From the NCBI RefSeq assembly GCF_021278025.1, contig NZ_JAIBHJ010000005.1, forward strand, positions 178,777 to 242,776: a stretch of 64,000 nt of DNA, given 5' to 3'. The notes under the pieces were generated by a model. The model was not told the origin of the DNA and did no database searches. It was given only the letters and a program-made list of their open reading frames with translations. The translations under genes and the position numbers were made by a program. Shown here one piece after another: positions 26,856-35,076 of the stretch; position 1 is the stretch's first letter; each line of letters starts with the position of its first letter. This DNA is from Motilimonas sp. E26 (GTDB taxonomy: Bacteria; Pseudomonadota; Gammaproteobacteria; Enterobacterales; CBDFNC01).

Positions 26856-27120
26856 TATACCCAATCAACCTGGAGAGGCTTGATTTCAGCAAGATTTTAC
26901 ACGCGTTTAGGCAAGGCATTGATTACAGGTAATGGCTTCCCCTTATCAAAATCAATAACACAGCATAAACGCGTGTAAAACTTGCCCTTTGGGAGCGCCG
27001 CCGTGTTTCCACTACGTTGTTATGCTAATTTGAAAGGTGCCTACATTCCTGCATTAGCATGCCTAGTATTGAAAACACGGTGGCGCTCTGAAACATGCAT
27101 CTTCAAGTTGATTGGGTATA
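26856..27120. mobile_element. MITE-like palindromic element between cpxP and cpxR
   Basis: The 265 bases are bounded by a 14-base perfect inverted repeat (TATACCCAATCAAC at 26856, complement at 27107-27120), with imperfect similarity continuing about 23 bases further in. Inside are more paired arms: 26895-26909 with 26966-26980 (15 of 15), 26993-27009 with 27071-27088 (near perfect) and 27022-27029 with 27053-27060. There is no reading frame. The termini begin with TA on both sides. This is the structure of a non-autonomous element. It ends 22 bases before the cpxR start codon. Confidence 0.7.
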
Positions 27121-27142
27121 CATCATAGATAGGAGAGAAACC

Positions 27143-27850
27143 ATGTATCGACTGTTATTGATCGACGATGATCGCGAGCTGGCGGCACTGCTAAAAGAGT
27201 TTCTAAGTCTTGAGGGATTTGAGACCGAACTCGCCCATGACGGAGAGGCAGGCTTAGAAAAAGCATTGCGACAAAGTTACGACCTTATTTTACTTGATGT
27301 CATGATGCCGAAATTAAATGGCTTTGACACCTTAAAACAGCTGCGCCAAACCAGCCAGCAGCCAGTGCTAATGTTAACCGCCAAAGGCGAAGAAATAGAC
27401 CGTGTCCTTGGGCTGGAAATGGGCGCCGATGATTACTTAGCTAAACCCTTTAGTGACCGCGAGCTAGTTGCTCGTATCAAGGCGATTTTACGCCGCACCG
27501 CCAACAAAGCACCTGAGCCAAGTAGTCAGCTCAACGCCACATGTATTAGCCACCTAGATATTGAAGTTTATCCCGGCAAACAAACGGCTATTTGCCAGCA
27601 ACAAAATATCGACCTAACCGGTACCGAATTTTTACTGCTGCAAGAGTTTATCGAGCACCCTGGCCAAGTGATATCTAAAGCCGATTTGAGCGAGCGAGTG
27701 CTCGGTAAAAAACTGATGCCCTTTGACCGCAGTATTGACATGCACCTGAGTAATTTACGCCGCAAATTACCTGAGCGCCTGGATGGTCAAGATCGCGTAC
27801 GCACCCTGCGCGGGCGAGGCTATATCTGGCTAGAAGGCGGCGAGGCTTAA
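27143..27850 (+). CDS. cpxR: Response regulator CpxR
   Basis: A 235-residue OmpR-family regulator. The receiver domain has LLIDDDRELA and the phospho-acceptor Asp in LILLDVMMPKLNG; the winged helix ends VRTLRGRGYIWLE. It acts on envelope-stress genes when CpxA phosphorylates it. AGGAGA lies 6 bases before ATG 27143. A longer frame from 27095 runs into the MITE and is unlikely. It is followed by cpxA after 1 base. Confidence 0.93.
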   Translation: MYRLLLIDDDRELAALLKEFLSLEGFETELAHDGEAGLEKALRQSYDLILLDVMMPKLNGFDTLKQLRQTSQQPVLMLTAKGEEIDRVLGLEMGADDYLAKPFSDRELVARIKAILRRTANKAPEPSSQLNATCISHLDIEVYPGKQTAICQQQNIDLTGTEFLLLQEFIEHPGQVISKADLSERVLGKKLMPFDRSIDMHLSNLRRKLPERLDGQDRVRTLRGRGYIWLEGGEA

Positions 27851-27851
27851 T

Positions 27852-29195
27852 ATGACGCTACCGATAAACAGCTTATTTTTTAAAATTTTTGCTGGGTTTT
27901 GGCTACTGATCCTGCTTTTAGTCGCCATCCTAGTGACGTTGCCACGTCTCGATGAAAGTCATTTACAACCCGTAGATTCGTTTGGCATTGAGCTGTTAAA
28001 CAAAACCAGTCAAAACTTAGTTATTCGCTTAGGTCGTCATCCTGAGCGCGGACTAGGTTATGCACTAAAAACTTTTCGTCATAAAAGTGGTTTTAAATTC
28101 TATGCTCTCGAACAAGATGGAAGCTTTGTCAACAATGAAGCCCCCAAGGCTGTACGCCGCTTTGCTATCGAAAGTGAGAGCATCACTCGGCCACAAATGT
28201 GGCAACGCCATGACGGTATTGTATTGGGTCCGGTACAATTTATTTACAATGGCCAGCCGCTATTATTGTACGCCCATAAAAACATGCGTGGGCAAAGTGA
28301 CCGTATCATGCTGCGATGGTTGTTAGACAACCCCGGCTTACTTATTTTTATCTCATTACTGGTCAGTACGCCTATTTGCTTACTGTTAGCTTGGCACCTC
28401 ACATCGCCACTACGCCAGTTACAAAGTGCTTCCCATAAAATCGCCAAAGGCGAATTGGAAACCAGCATTCCCCAACTATCGCGTCGAGACGAAATCGGCC
28501 AGCTCGCCAATAGCATGGATCGTATGGTGTTATCTCTCAAAACGATGATCTCAAGTCAGCAGCGGTTATTGAGTGATATCTCCCATGAATTACGTTCACC
28601 CTTAACACGTTTACGCTTGGCGTTAGCGATCACCCGCAAGCATCAGGGCGAGTCAAGTGAATTAGGCCGCATTGATATTGAGGCAGACCGACTCGAACAA
28701 ATGATCAGCGATCTATTAGGCTTGTCACGTAGTCAATTTCAGCCACAGGAAGTACAAACGATCCGCTTGGACAGTTTGTTAGAAGCGTTATTGGATGACG
28801 CCCAGTTTGAAGCCGAGCAAACAGGGAAAACCTTTACCTATGACACACCGCCCGCACTGGAGTTACAAGCGTACCCCGCGCTCTTATCCAGCGCCATTGA
28901 AAACGTGATCCGCAACGCCATCAGCTATGCCGACACCAGCATCAACCTAACCATTACCCAACATCGAGACAAGCTAGAAATCAGTATTCAAGACGATGGC
29001 CCCGGTGTCCCCGAAACAGAACTAGGGCAGATATTCAGGCCCTTCTATCGAGTTTCCCAAGCACGCGATCGAGAATCAGGCGGCACAGGTTTAGGGCTGG
29101 CGATTTGTGACAATGCCATGCATAAACACGGCGGCAGTGTGATGGCGGAAAATGTAAACTCAGGGCTAAAAGTGACCTTAAGCTTACCACTCTAA
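27852..29195 (+). CDS. cpxA: Sensor histidine kinase CpxA
   Basis: A 447-residue membrane kinase. One membrane segment near residues 9-29 and a second near 160-182 enclose a periplasmic sensor. A HAMP linker follows, then the H-box LLSDISHELRSPLTRLRLA, the N-box AIENVIRNAISYAD, and DDGPGVPETELG and GGTGLGLAIC. It detects misfolded envelope proteins, with CpxP as its usual inhibitor. It forms an operon with cpxR. Confidence 0.93.
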   Translation: MTLPINSLFFKIFAGFWLLILLLVAILVTLPRLDESHLQPVDSFGIELLNKTSQNLVIRLGRHPERGLGYALKTFRHKSGFKFYALEQDGSFVNNEAPKAVRRFAIESESITRPQMWQRHDGIVLGPVQFIYNGQPLLLYAHKNMRGQSDRIMLRWLLDNPGLLIFISLLVSTPICLLLAWHLTSPLRQLQSASHKIAKGELETSIPQLSRRDEIGQLANSMDRMVLSLKTMISSQQRLLSDISHELRSPLTRLRLALAITRKHQGESSELGRIDIEADRLEQMISDLLGLSRSQFQPQEVQTIRLDSLLEALLDDAQFEAEQTGKTFTYDTPPALELQAYPALLSSAIENVIRNAISYADTSINLTITQHRDKLEISIQDDGPGVPETELGQIFRPFYRVSQARDRESGGTGLGLAICDNAMHKHGGSVMAENVNSGLKVTLSLPL

Positions 29196-29228
29196 CCAAA
29201 TATGGCCGTTAAGCAGATTTCAACTTGG

Positions 29229-29849
29229 CTATAAATTATCTATCGCGCGTTGCAGGTTCGCTCGCGCGATTTGTTCTCGCTCACAATAGAATGATGCTGA
29301 AAGGTATATTTGGGGCCGAGCCAAAAAAGAACGCAGCAATTTTTTACGGCCTATTTTATATAATATGCTTGGCACATGCTGATACTCCTGCCGTATCGCT
29401 AGCTCATATTGATCATACACTTCAGGCTCGGCACCTAAAATTGATAAATCGACATCAATCAGTATTTCTTCGTCTTTCGTTACTGGCTGACTGGGGTGCT
29501 GCGTTAATAAGATCAAATGGCGCACCTTGGCAATTATCTCTTGTGCACAACCACATTGAGTCAAATAAGCACAGGCTAAATCAGCACTCGCTTCTTCATT
29601 ATTACTCTTGCGCGGGTCATAAATAACATCATGAAACCAAATGGCTAGCGCCAGACTTAAAGGATCATCGAGTTGATTTTCGATTTGCTCAAGTTGGGTT
29701 AAACAAGCGTCAATGTGAGTTAAGTTATGATAGTAACGGTGCGGCTCTTGATAATGCTGGATCAGACGCTCAAATCCAGTTGCCAACAAAAGAGCATCCC
29801 CATAACCAGACAATGTTTTATCCCATCTTAGTTTTAGCTCAGCTAGCAT
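29229..29849 (-). CDS. HD-domain predicted metal-dependent hydrolase
   Basis: A 206-residue protein of the 'predicted metal-dependent HD phosphohydrolase' family. It has YYHNLTHIDACL, the metal pair in ALAIWFHDVIYD, and a later DVDLSILG Asp. The substrate is unknown. It converges with cpxA and is divergent from the retron operon. I see no link to the retron beyond position. Confidence 0.82.
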   Translation of the reverse strand: MLAELKLRWDKTLSGYGDALLLATGFERLIQHYQEPHRYYHNLTHIDACLTQLEQIENQLDDPLSLALAIWFHDVIYDPRKSNNEEASADLACAYLTQCGCAQEIIAKVRHLILLTQHPSQPVTKDEEILIDVDLSILGAEPEVYDQYELAIRQEYQHVPSILYKIGRKKLLRSFLARPQIYLSASFYCEREQIARANLQRAIDNL

Positions 29850-29983
29850 TTTGTTCCTCCACCCCGCTGGATAGTTCCTACATTTGTGAACTAGATAATA
29901 AAGCCCTGTTTTTCAATATTAAATTCATTTAAAAACATGCTATCTTGACTTCGTTTTGATTCTCTAGCAGCAAGGTCATTATA

Positions 29984-32900
29984 ATGAAGCTGATTAAAAA
30001 AGCCCGATTAGTTTACCAGCAAGCTAATTCTGATAAGGTTTATGAAGTCGACTTAGTAGAGCTAAACAGCGCCTCTGAGCGCCGGTTTTTAGTGAATTTT
30101 CGTTATGGCCGTAGCGGACAAACCTTGCGAGAGGGCTCCAAAACCCCCTTACCTATTGAACGCGAAAGAGCAGAAAAAACCTATAGTAGTGTGGTGGTAT
30201 CAAAAACCAATAAAGGTTATGTGCATCGCCAAGATGCTGCCGCTTACGACCAACTTGAGAGACTCGAAGTCACAGAGCAAGAACACATTTCAAGCCTATT
30301 TTCTCGCATCCAGCAAGAGTCAGACCCTAAACAAAAAGCCAGACAAATTTGGCGTTTAGCGCCAGAACAATCCAGTGAAGTGGCTCAGTATCTGGTTACT
30401 TTGCTTGGTAGTCATCACTGGCAACTAGACTATTCCCTGCTGTGGGCAATAGGCAGGATTGGCGATCAGAGCCAACTAGCGAGTATTGCCCCCTATTTAA
30501 GCCATAAAAACCCAAATCTCGCCGCCTTAGCCCTTGAAGCGAGCCTCGCCTTAAGCGACGAAAACACCGCCCTCAGTTTAATACGCGATGCTGGCGTAGC
30601 GAATAACCCTTTGCTACAAAGTGTCGAAAGTTTAACTATTGAATTGGATCAAGCTAGCAAACATGGCGATGCCAACGCATTATTGAAACACTGTTACCTA
30701 CAAGCTCAATATTGCCGTGCGACTCACTCCGCTCTAGTGAGTGTGTTAAAAGATATTCCCTTAGCGCCTGGTACCTTCAAGGGCCTGCGCTACCTATTCA
30801 AAATGTCTGAATTTAGATTAGATGCCGACGTATTTGCTCAACTAAGCTATCGCTTTGAAACGCAAAAGCATTACTTTACAGCAGACTGGAGCTATTATTA
30901 CCATCCACGCCATGGTCGTATTAATGTCCAGGAAGAACTTAAAAAAACAAACTCTCGTTTAGCTTACTCTAAGGCAACAAGAAATTATCTACGCCGTCGC
31001 AGCTGGCGAGTTCTCAAACAGTTGGGCATCAGCCAAAGTCCCTCATTCGTTGTGATGGCCACCCAAGTTCTGTTGGCATTTAATGACAGCGATAGTGACA
31101 ATGCGAAAACGTCTGAAATCTTTCAATATGACGATAACTGGCAACGCCAATTAATCGCCGTTAATCACTATGAAGAATTTGCTAAATATTTAACATTTAA
31201 TGGCCTGCTCAGGCTCAATCATCCAAGTTTTAGTAAAAGCAAAAATGGTTTAAGCTGGCGCTATCATCCCGAGCAAGTATTCTCTGGACGAGGGGAAGCC
31301 TTTCCTGAGCAATGGGATCAGGCCCCCGATGCCCTACTCACCCTGTTGCAAAATAGTACATGTCAACCAGTTTTGGCCTTTGCCAGCACCGCCTTAGCTG
31401 ACAATCACGCTTTTGGTGAGCAGTTAAGCACAGACCTATTAATCCCTTTACTGAATCGCCCTTATCCCGAGTGCCAGCAGTTTGCTTTCAGTTTAATTAA
31501 GACCAGACCATTAGAGCCAAAGCTGATTCTGGCTTTAATCAGCTGCAATATGGCTGAGGCTCAACATTTCGCCTTAGCAGCATTGAAACAACAGCCAAGT
31601 CTTCTTACACAGCTCGACTTTCTCTGTTCATTATTAATGATTGAACAAGCGGAACTTAACCTGTGGCTGGCAGAGACGTTACAGCCAACCGACTTCAACC
31701 AAGTAGAGCAGACAGAAATAGTAAGTTCACTGTGCACCCGCTTGGAGCCCTATGATGCTTTGACTCGACGTCATGCCAAGTGGCTTGCCATTGTGCTGAT
31801 CCGCTGCATGAACAAAGGAATACAGCACCTTGATTTCACGATACTCAAACCGTTGGCAATGGCAAAACATGAAGCGCAGCAAGTTTTCGCTTGCCGCCTA
31901 TTAGTTGAGCACCCGATTTCCTATGTCGATATTCCACCTGAGCTGCTAGCCGCTTTACATCAATCGGAAAACGTAGGCGTCAGAGCCAGAGCCCTATTGC
32001 TACTTAAAAAGCAAAATGCGCACGAACTCATCGCACAACTGGATAACTTACTTGAACTTAGCTTTACTGGCGCACCAGAAGAGCGCGAGGTAGCTTTAGA
32101 GTTATTGCTGAAACTGATTATCGCTAATAATAAAAATGCCGCAGCTATCTTCGAGGGTATATTGCAAAAATTAGCCAGTAATCAGTTAGGGGATGAGCAA
32201 CAGCTTGAACTAAAGAACTTTATAACCCTTAATCTGCAACCGCAACTGGCGACAATTACAGCAGATCAACTCTGGCTATTGCTCAATGCTAAATCAAGCC
32301 AAGCTCAATTACTTGCCGTCACTGCTCTTAACAGCCGTGATTTAAACTCAGCGCCTTGGCCATACCACTTGAAGCAATGGCTACAACTGGCACAAAGCCC
32401 TACTCAAGCAATACGTCAGTATTGTATTAACTACTTATCGGTTCACAAATCATTGCTTTTAACTAGCCAAGGGGACTTTCTAAGCCTATTGGAAAGTAAT
32501 TGGCCAGAAGTACAAGCCTTCATATTTGCATTTTGCCGCAATGAAATGGACCAAAACCATTGGTCACCAGATTTAATTGTCACCGTCTGTGATAGCAACA
32601 ATCCATCGGTTCAAACTTTTGGTCGAGAGCTACTGCAGACCTTTTTTGAGCAAAGCCAAGGTAAAAACTACCTAATCAAACTGAGTCAGCACCCGAGTGA
32701 AAACGTAGAGCTTTTTGTCACCAACTTACTTAGCGAGTACGCCGCTAATGATGAGGCGACCCTACTCAAGTTGCAGCCTTACTTTACCAGTGTGCTAACC
32801 CGAGTAAACAGAGGACGCTTAGCCAAAGACAGAGTAATGGCATTTTTGCAGCAGCAAGCGCAATGTTCGACGGCGGTATTAAATATGGTCGCCACGCTTT

Positions 32901-33049
32901 TCACTCGTTTATCGTTGACGCAAGTACAAAAAGACAAAGCGGTGCTACTCAAAGCTATGCTGCAATTAAGAAAAATAGACCCCAACTTGGCACTCCCTAT
33001 CTCAGTGCTTGGTAATACCGTCACCACATCATCCAATTCGCCTGTTTAA
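29984..33049 (+). CDS. WGR-domain, HEAT/ARM-repeat protein (retron accessory)
   Basis: A 1021-residue protein. The first 85 residues form a WGR-like domain: KKARLVYQQANSDKVYEVDL and NFRYGRSGQTLREG, where Tyr replaces the Trp of WGR. WGR domains bind nucleic acid in PARP enzymes. The rest is alpha-helical with many repeated leucine-rich helix pairs (for example YLVTLLGSHHWQLDYSLLWA and IGRIGDQSQLASIAPYLS), as in HEAT or ARM repeats. No nuclease, kinase or toxin motif is visible. It lies 9 bases before the SWIM gene and upstream of the retron RNA and reverse transcriptase. ARM-type and SWIM proteins accompany one retron class, so an effector or regulatory role in phage defence is likely. Confidence 0.8.
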   Translation: MKLIKKARLVYQQANSDKVYEVDLVELNSASERRFLVNFRYGRSGQTLREGSKTPLPIERERAEKTYSSVVVSKTNKGYVHRQDAAAYDQLERLEVTEQEHISSLFSRIQQESDPKQKARQIWRLAPEQSSEVAQYLVTLLGSHHWQLDYSLLWAIGRIGDQSQLASIAPYLSHKNPNLAALALEASLALSDENTALSLIRDAGVANNPLLQSVESLTIELDQASKHGDANALLKHCYLQAQYCRATHSALVSVLKDIPLAPGTFKGLRYLFKMSEFRLDADVFAQLSYRFETQKHYFTADWSYYYHPRHGRINVQEELKKTNSRLAYSKATRNYLRRRSWRVLKQLGISQSPSFVVMATQVLLAFNDSDSDNAKTSEIFQYDDNWQRQLIAVNHYEEFAKYLTFNGLLRLNHPSFSKSKNGLSWRYHPEQVFSGRGEAFPEQWDQAPDALLTLLQNSTCQPVLAFASTALADNHAFGEQLSTDLLIPLLNRPYPECQQFAFSLIKTRPLEPKLILALISCNMAEAQHFALAALKQQPSLLTQLDFLCSLLMIEQAELNLWLAETLQPTDFNQVEQTEIVSSLCTRLEPYDALTRRHAKWLAIVLIRCMNKGIQHLDFTILKPLAMAKHEAQQVFACRLLVEHPISYVDIPPELLAALHQSENVGVRARALLLLKKQNAHELIAQLDNLLELSFTGAPEEREVALELLLKLIIANNKNAAAIFEGILQKLASNQLGDEQQLELKNFITLNLQPQLATITADQLWLLLNAKSSQAQLLAVTALNSRDLNSAPWPYHLKQWLQLAQSPTQAIRQYCINYLSVHKSLLLTSQGDFLSLLESNWPEVQAFIFAFCRNEMDQNHWSPDLIVTVCDSNNPSVQTFGRELLQTFFEQSQGKNYLIKLSQHPSENVELFVTNLLSEYAANDEATLLKLQPYFTSVLTRVNRGRLAKDRVMAFLQQQAQCSTAVLNMVATLFTRLSLTQVQKDKAVLLKAMLQLRKIDPNLALPISVLGNTVTTSSNSPV

Positions 33050-33058
33050 GGATAAAAA

Positions 33059-34699
33059 ATGCAAGTAAATTATCGTTATATGGGCACAAGTCAGGTAGCC
33101 AGTAATAGCCAACATACTCAAGTGTCTTTTTCACCCGACACCCTACGCCCGCCGACATTTTTTGTTGGCGAGTTAAAAAACAAGCTGGCGTTCCGTGAAG
33201 CCATGTCTGCGCTGCACCAAGTGGTGATTTCCGATATGCGCTTTACACCAAAAAATCGCGATGAATATCAGCGCTGGCTCACCGAGCAAGAACAAACGCT
33301 ACTGGCTGATTTGGTGAGTAAGCAGGGCAAAGTAAAACAACAACTCAACCAAGTTCGTGATGAGCTGGCGGCCATGAATAAAGTGGCCAGTAAAATCATG
33401 GCGCCTTTTTACCAAGCTCAAAATCAATATTTTAAATACCTTTACAAGCACGACATCGACGCTTGGTATGTGTTAGACCCAGTGATCACTGTGCATCCTG
33501 ACCAAGTTTTTTTTGAGTGTTTTTCTGAAGATGAGTCCAGCTATGGCAAGTTAAGTTGCAGCTATGAGGTATTTAAAAACATCAGTGACACTGAATTTGG
33601 TACCACCAATATCGACTATTCAGAGGGGCTGTATAACGAATTTCAAAAAATACGCGACTACCGGGACACTCAACTCAAAATAGATCCAGATGGCTTTAAA
33701 GTAGCAACGTCTGGTCAACAAGATTTTGCTGAGAAAAAAATCGACTTACCCGACTCTTGGGTGCGAGGCTTTTTGCAAGTTAGCTCAGCAATGACCTTAC
33801 CTATGGTACGCCTTAAAATGCAACCCATGGATTTGTACAACATCTGCTTTAAACTACGCACCAAAAAAGAAAGAGTTGGCCCCAGAGCGATGCGCTTTGA
33901 ATTGACGCCGGGGCAAGCCATCAAAGTAATATTGGAACCTTGGGGGGAAGAAATACTCTGTCCACGCTCCATTTATCAAGGTGATGAACCAAGAAGTATC
34001 CGAGTATGGGGGCGCAGACGCCTACATATTCTAGAGCGCTTATTACCCATCGCCAGTCATTTCGAAGTTTGTCTATTAGGTGATGGCATGCCTTCTTTTT
34101 ACATTGCCGATCTAGGGGGGATGAGCTTTACCTTAGGGTTATCGGGTTGGAGCGCCAACGATTGGTCGAAAATGGCAAACTTTGACCTGTTGGCAAGTAG
34201 AGCAGAGGTTGATAGTCAAACCAGCGCAAAGGTCTACCAAGCCTTATTTGAGAGCCAGCAGCAAAGTGCTAACCGCCTTGCCTTACAACTGGGTTTAGAT
34301 CTCAATACCGTGAAATCAGCCTTAGCGCAATACAGCCAGCATGGTCAGGTACTTTACGATATGGAGCTCGATGTTTACCGCATCCGCCACTTATGCCACG
34401 AGCCGATTCCACTTGAGCAATTAAGATTTAACAATGAGCGGGAAGAAAAAGCGTTGAATTTTGTTAATGCGGGCCTAGTGAGTATCCAGAAAGACCAATT
34501 CAACGAGAACGGCCGCTACATCGCCGGTCAGGTGTTAGATAATGCCGTCGAGCACCAAAGTTTTATTTCTCTCGACTTAGATCACAGACTGGTTGATGGC
34601 CAATGTAACTGTCACTTTTGGCATCGCAATAAACTACGCCAAGGTCCCTGTGAACATATGCTAGCCCTTAGACAACAAACGTCGAATGGGAGCCTTTGA
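33059..34699 (+). CDS. Winged-helix SWIM zinc-finger protein (retron accessory)
   Basis: A 546-residue protein. The C-terminal SWIM zinc finger is visible as CNCHFWHRNKLRQGPCEHM (C-x-C, then C-x-H). SWIM fingers bind nucleic acid or partner proteins. Residues about 400-455 look like a winged helix (LFESQQQSANRLALQLGLD, then a short wing). The N-terminal part is helical, with a charged coiled coil near residues 75-105. No catalytic motif is recognisable. It ends 71 bases before the retron RNA and is in an operon with the WGR/HEAT gene. Together they fit the accessory pair of a SWIM-type retron. Confidence 0.8.
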   Translation: MQVNYRYMGTSQVASNSQHTQVSFSPDTLRPPTFFVGELKNKLAFREAMSALHQVVISDMRFTPKNRDEYQRWLTEQEQTLLADLVSKQGKVKQQLNQVRDELAAMNKVASKIMAPFYQAQNQYFKYLYKHDIDAWYVLDPVITVHPDQVFFECFSEDESSYGKLSCSYEVFKNISDTEFGTTNIDYSEGLYNEFQKIRDYRDTQLKIDPDGFKVATSGQQDFAEKKIDLPDSWVRGFLQVSSAMTLPMVRLKMQPMDLYNICFKLRTKKERVGPRAMRFELTPGQAIKVILEPWGEEILCPRSIYQGDEPRSIRVWGRRRLHILERLLPIASHFEVCLLGDGMPSFYIADLGGMSFTLGLSGWSANDWSKMANFDLLASRAEVDSQTSAKVYQALFESQQQSANRLALQLGLDLNTVKSALAQYSQHGQVLYDMELDVYRIRHLCHEPIPLEQLRFNNEREEKALNFVNAGLVSIQKDQFNENGRYIAGQVLDNAVEHQSFISLDLDHRLVDGQCNCHFWHRNKLRQGPCEHMLALRQQTSNGSL

Positions 34700-34732
34700 T
34701 ATGCAAAGCATGCACTGGATCACAAGATTATA

Positions 34733-34762
34733 TTGTATTGATAAACAATTGAAAGATATAAT
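34733..34762 (+). promoter_or_regulatory. Predicted sigma-70 promoter of the retron RNA
   Basis: A perfect -10 box, TATAAT, lies at 34757-34762. A fair -35 match, TTGTAT, lies at 34733-34738 with an 18-base spacer. Transcription would begin near 34769, right where the retron a1 repeat begins (34771). Confidence 0.6.
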
Positions 34763-34770
34763 CAATTTAC

Positions 34771-34998
34771 ATAGCAACGCGGTTGTAGAACCTTGCATCT
34801 CGAATGGTGTTTCGCCATTCTGGCACAAAGACTACCCACGCGTAGCTAATGCAATCTTAACTGGGCCGTACAGCCCCCTATATCACTATTGCAGTATGGC
34901 TTCAAAGAAGCCAATGAGTGATATAGGGGGCGTACGGCATCGAGTTGATTGCCTTAGCACTGAGAACTCTTCGAAGGAAACTTTCACCGCGTTGCTAT
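34771..34998 (+). ncRNA. Retron msr-msd non-coding RNA
   Basis: A 228-base structured region with no gene lies between the SWIM and reverse transcriptase genes. The ends are a perfect 13-base inverted repeat (34771-34783 with 34986-34998), the expected a1/a2 pair. Inside are a small hairpin at 34781-34792 (overlapping a1, so an alternative) and an 8-base stem with a TTT loop at 34802-34820. This second hairpin resembles the UUU-loop hairpin of Ec86 msr that its reverse transcriptase recognises. A long hairpin at 34865-34938 (about 22 base pairs with one bulged A) carries a GGCTTC-AAA-GAAGCC tip and is the probable msd. The branching G is not certain; a G near 34785-34788 is a candidate. Confidence 0.85.
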
Positions 34999-35076
34999 TT
35001 CCCTTCTTATCAATGCTTCTTATTTATGTTTTTACCCAGCGCTTAAGCCAAATTGGTCGCGCCGGAGGCTTTTGTA

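Noticed and set aside
27095..27142. Longer N-terminus for CpxR
   Set aside because: It lies mostly within the inverted-repeat element, and the ATG at 27143 has a good ribosome site and the family start.
29225..29626. Rightward 133-codon frame after cpxA
   Set aside because: It is antisense to the HD hydrolase, and the encoded sequence has no protein-like pattern.
29229..29849. HD hydrolase as part of the retron system
   Set aside because: It is on the opposite strand with its own start, belongs to a common housekeeping-like family and shows no coupling to the retron genes.
35053..35076. TTG start extending the reverse transcriptase by 8 residues
   Set aside because: ATG 35077 has GGAGG at ideal spacing; the extension would place that ribosome site inside the gene.
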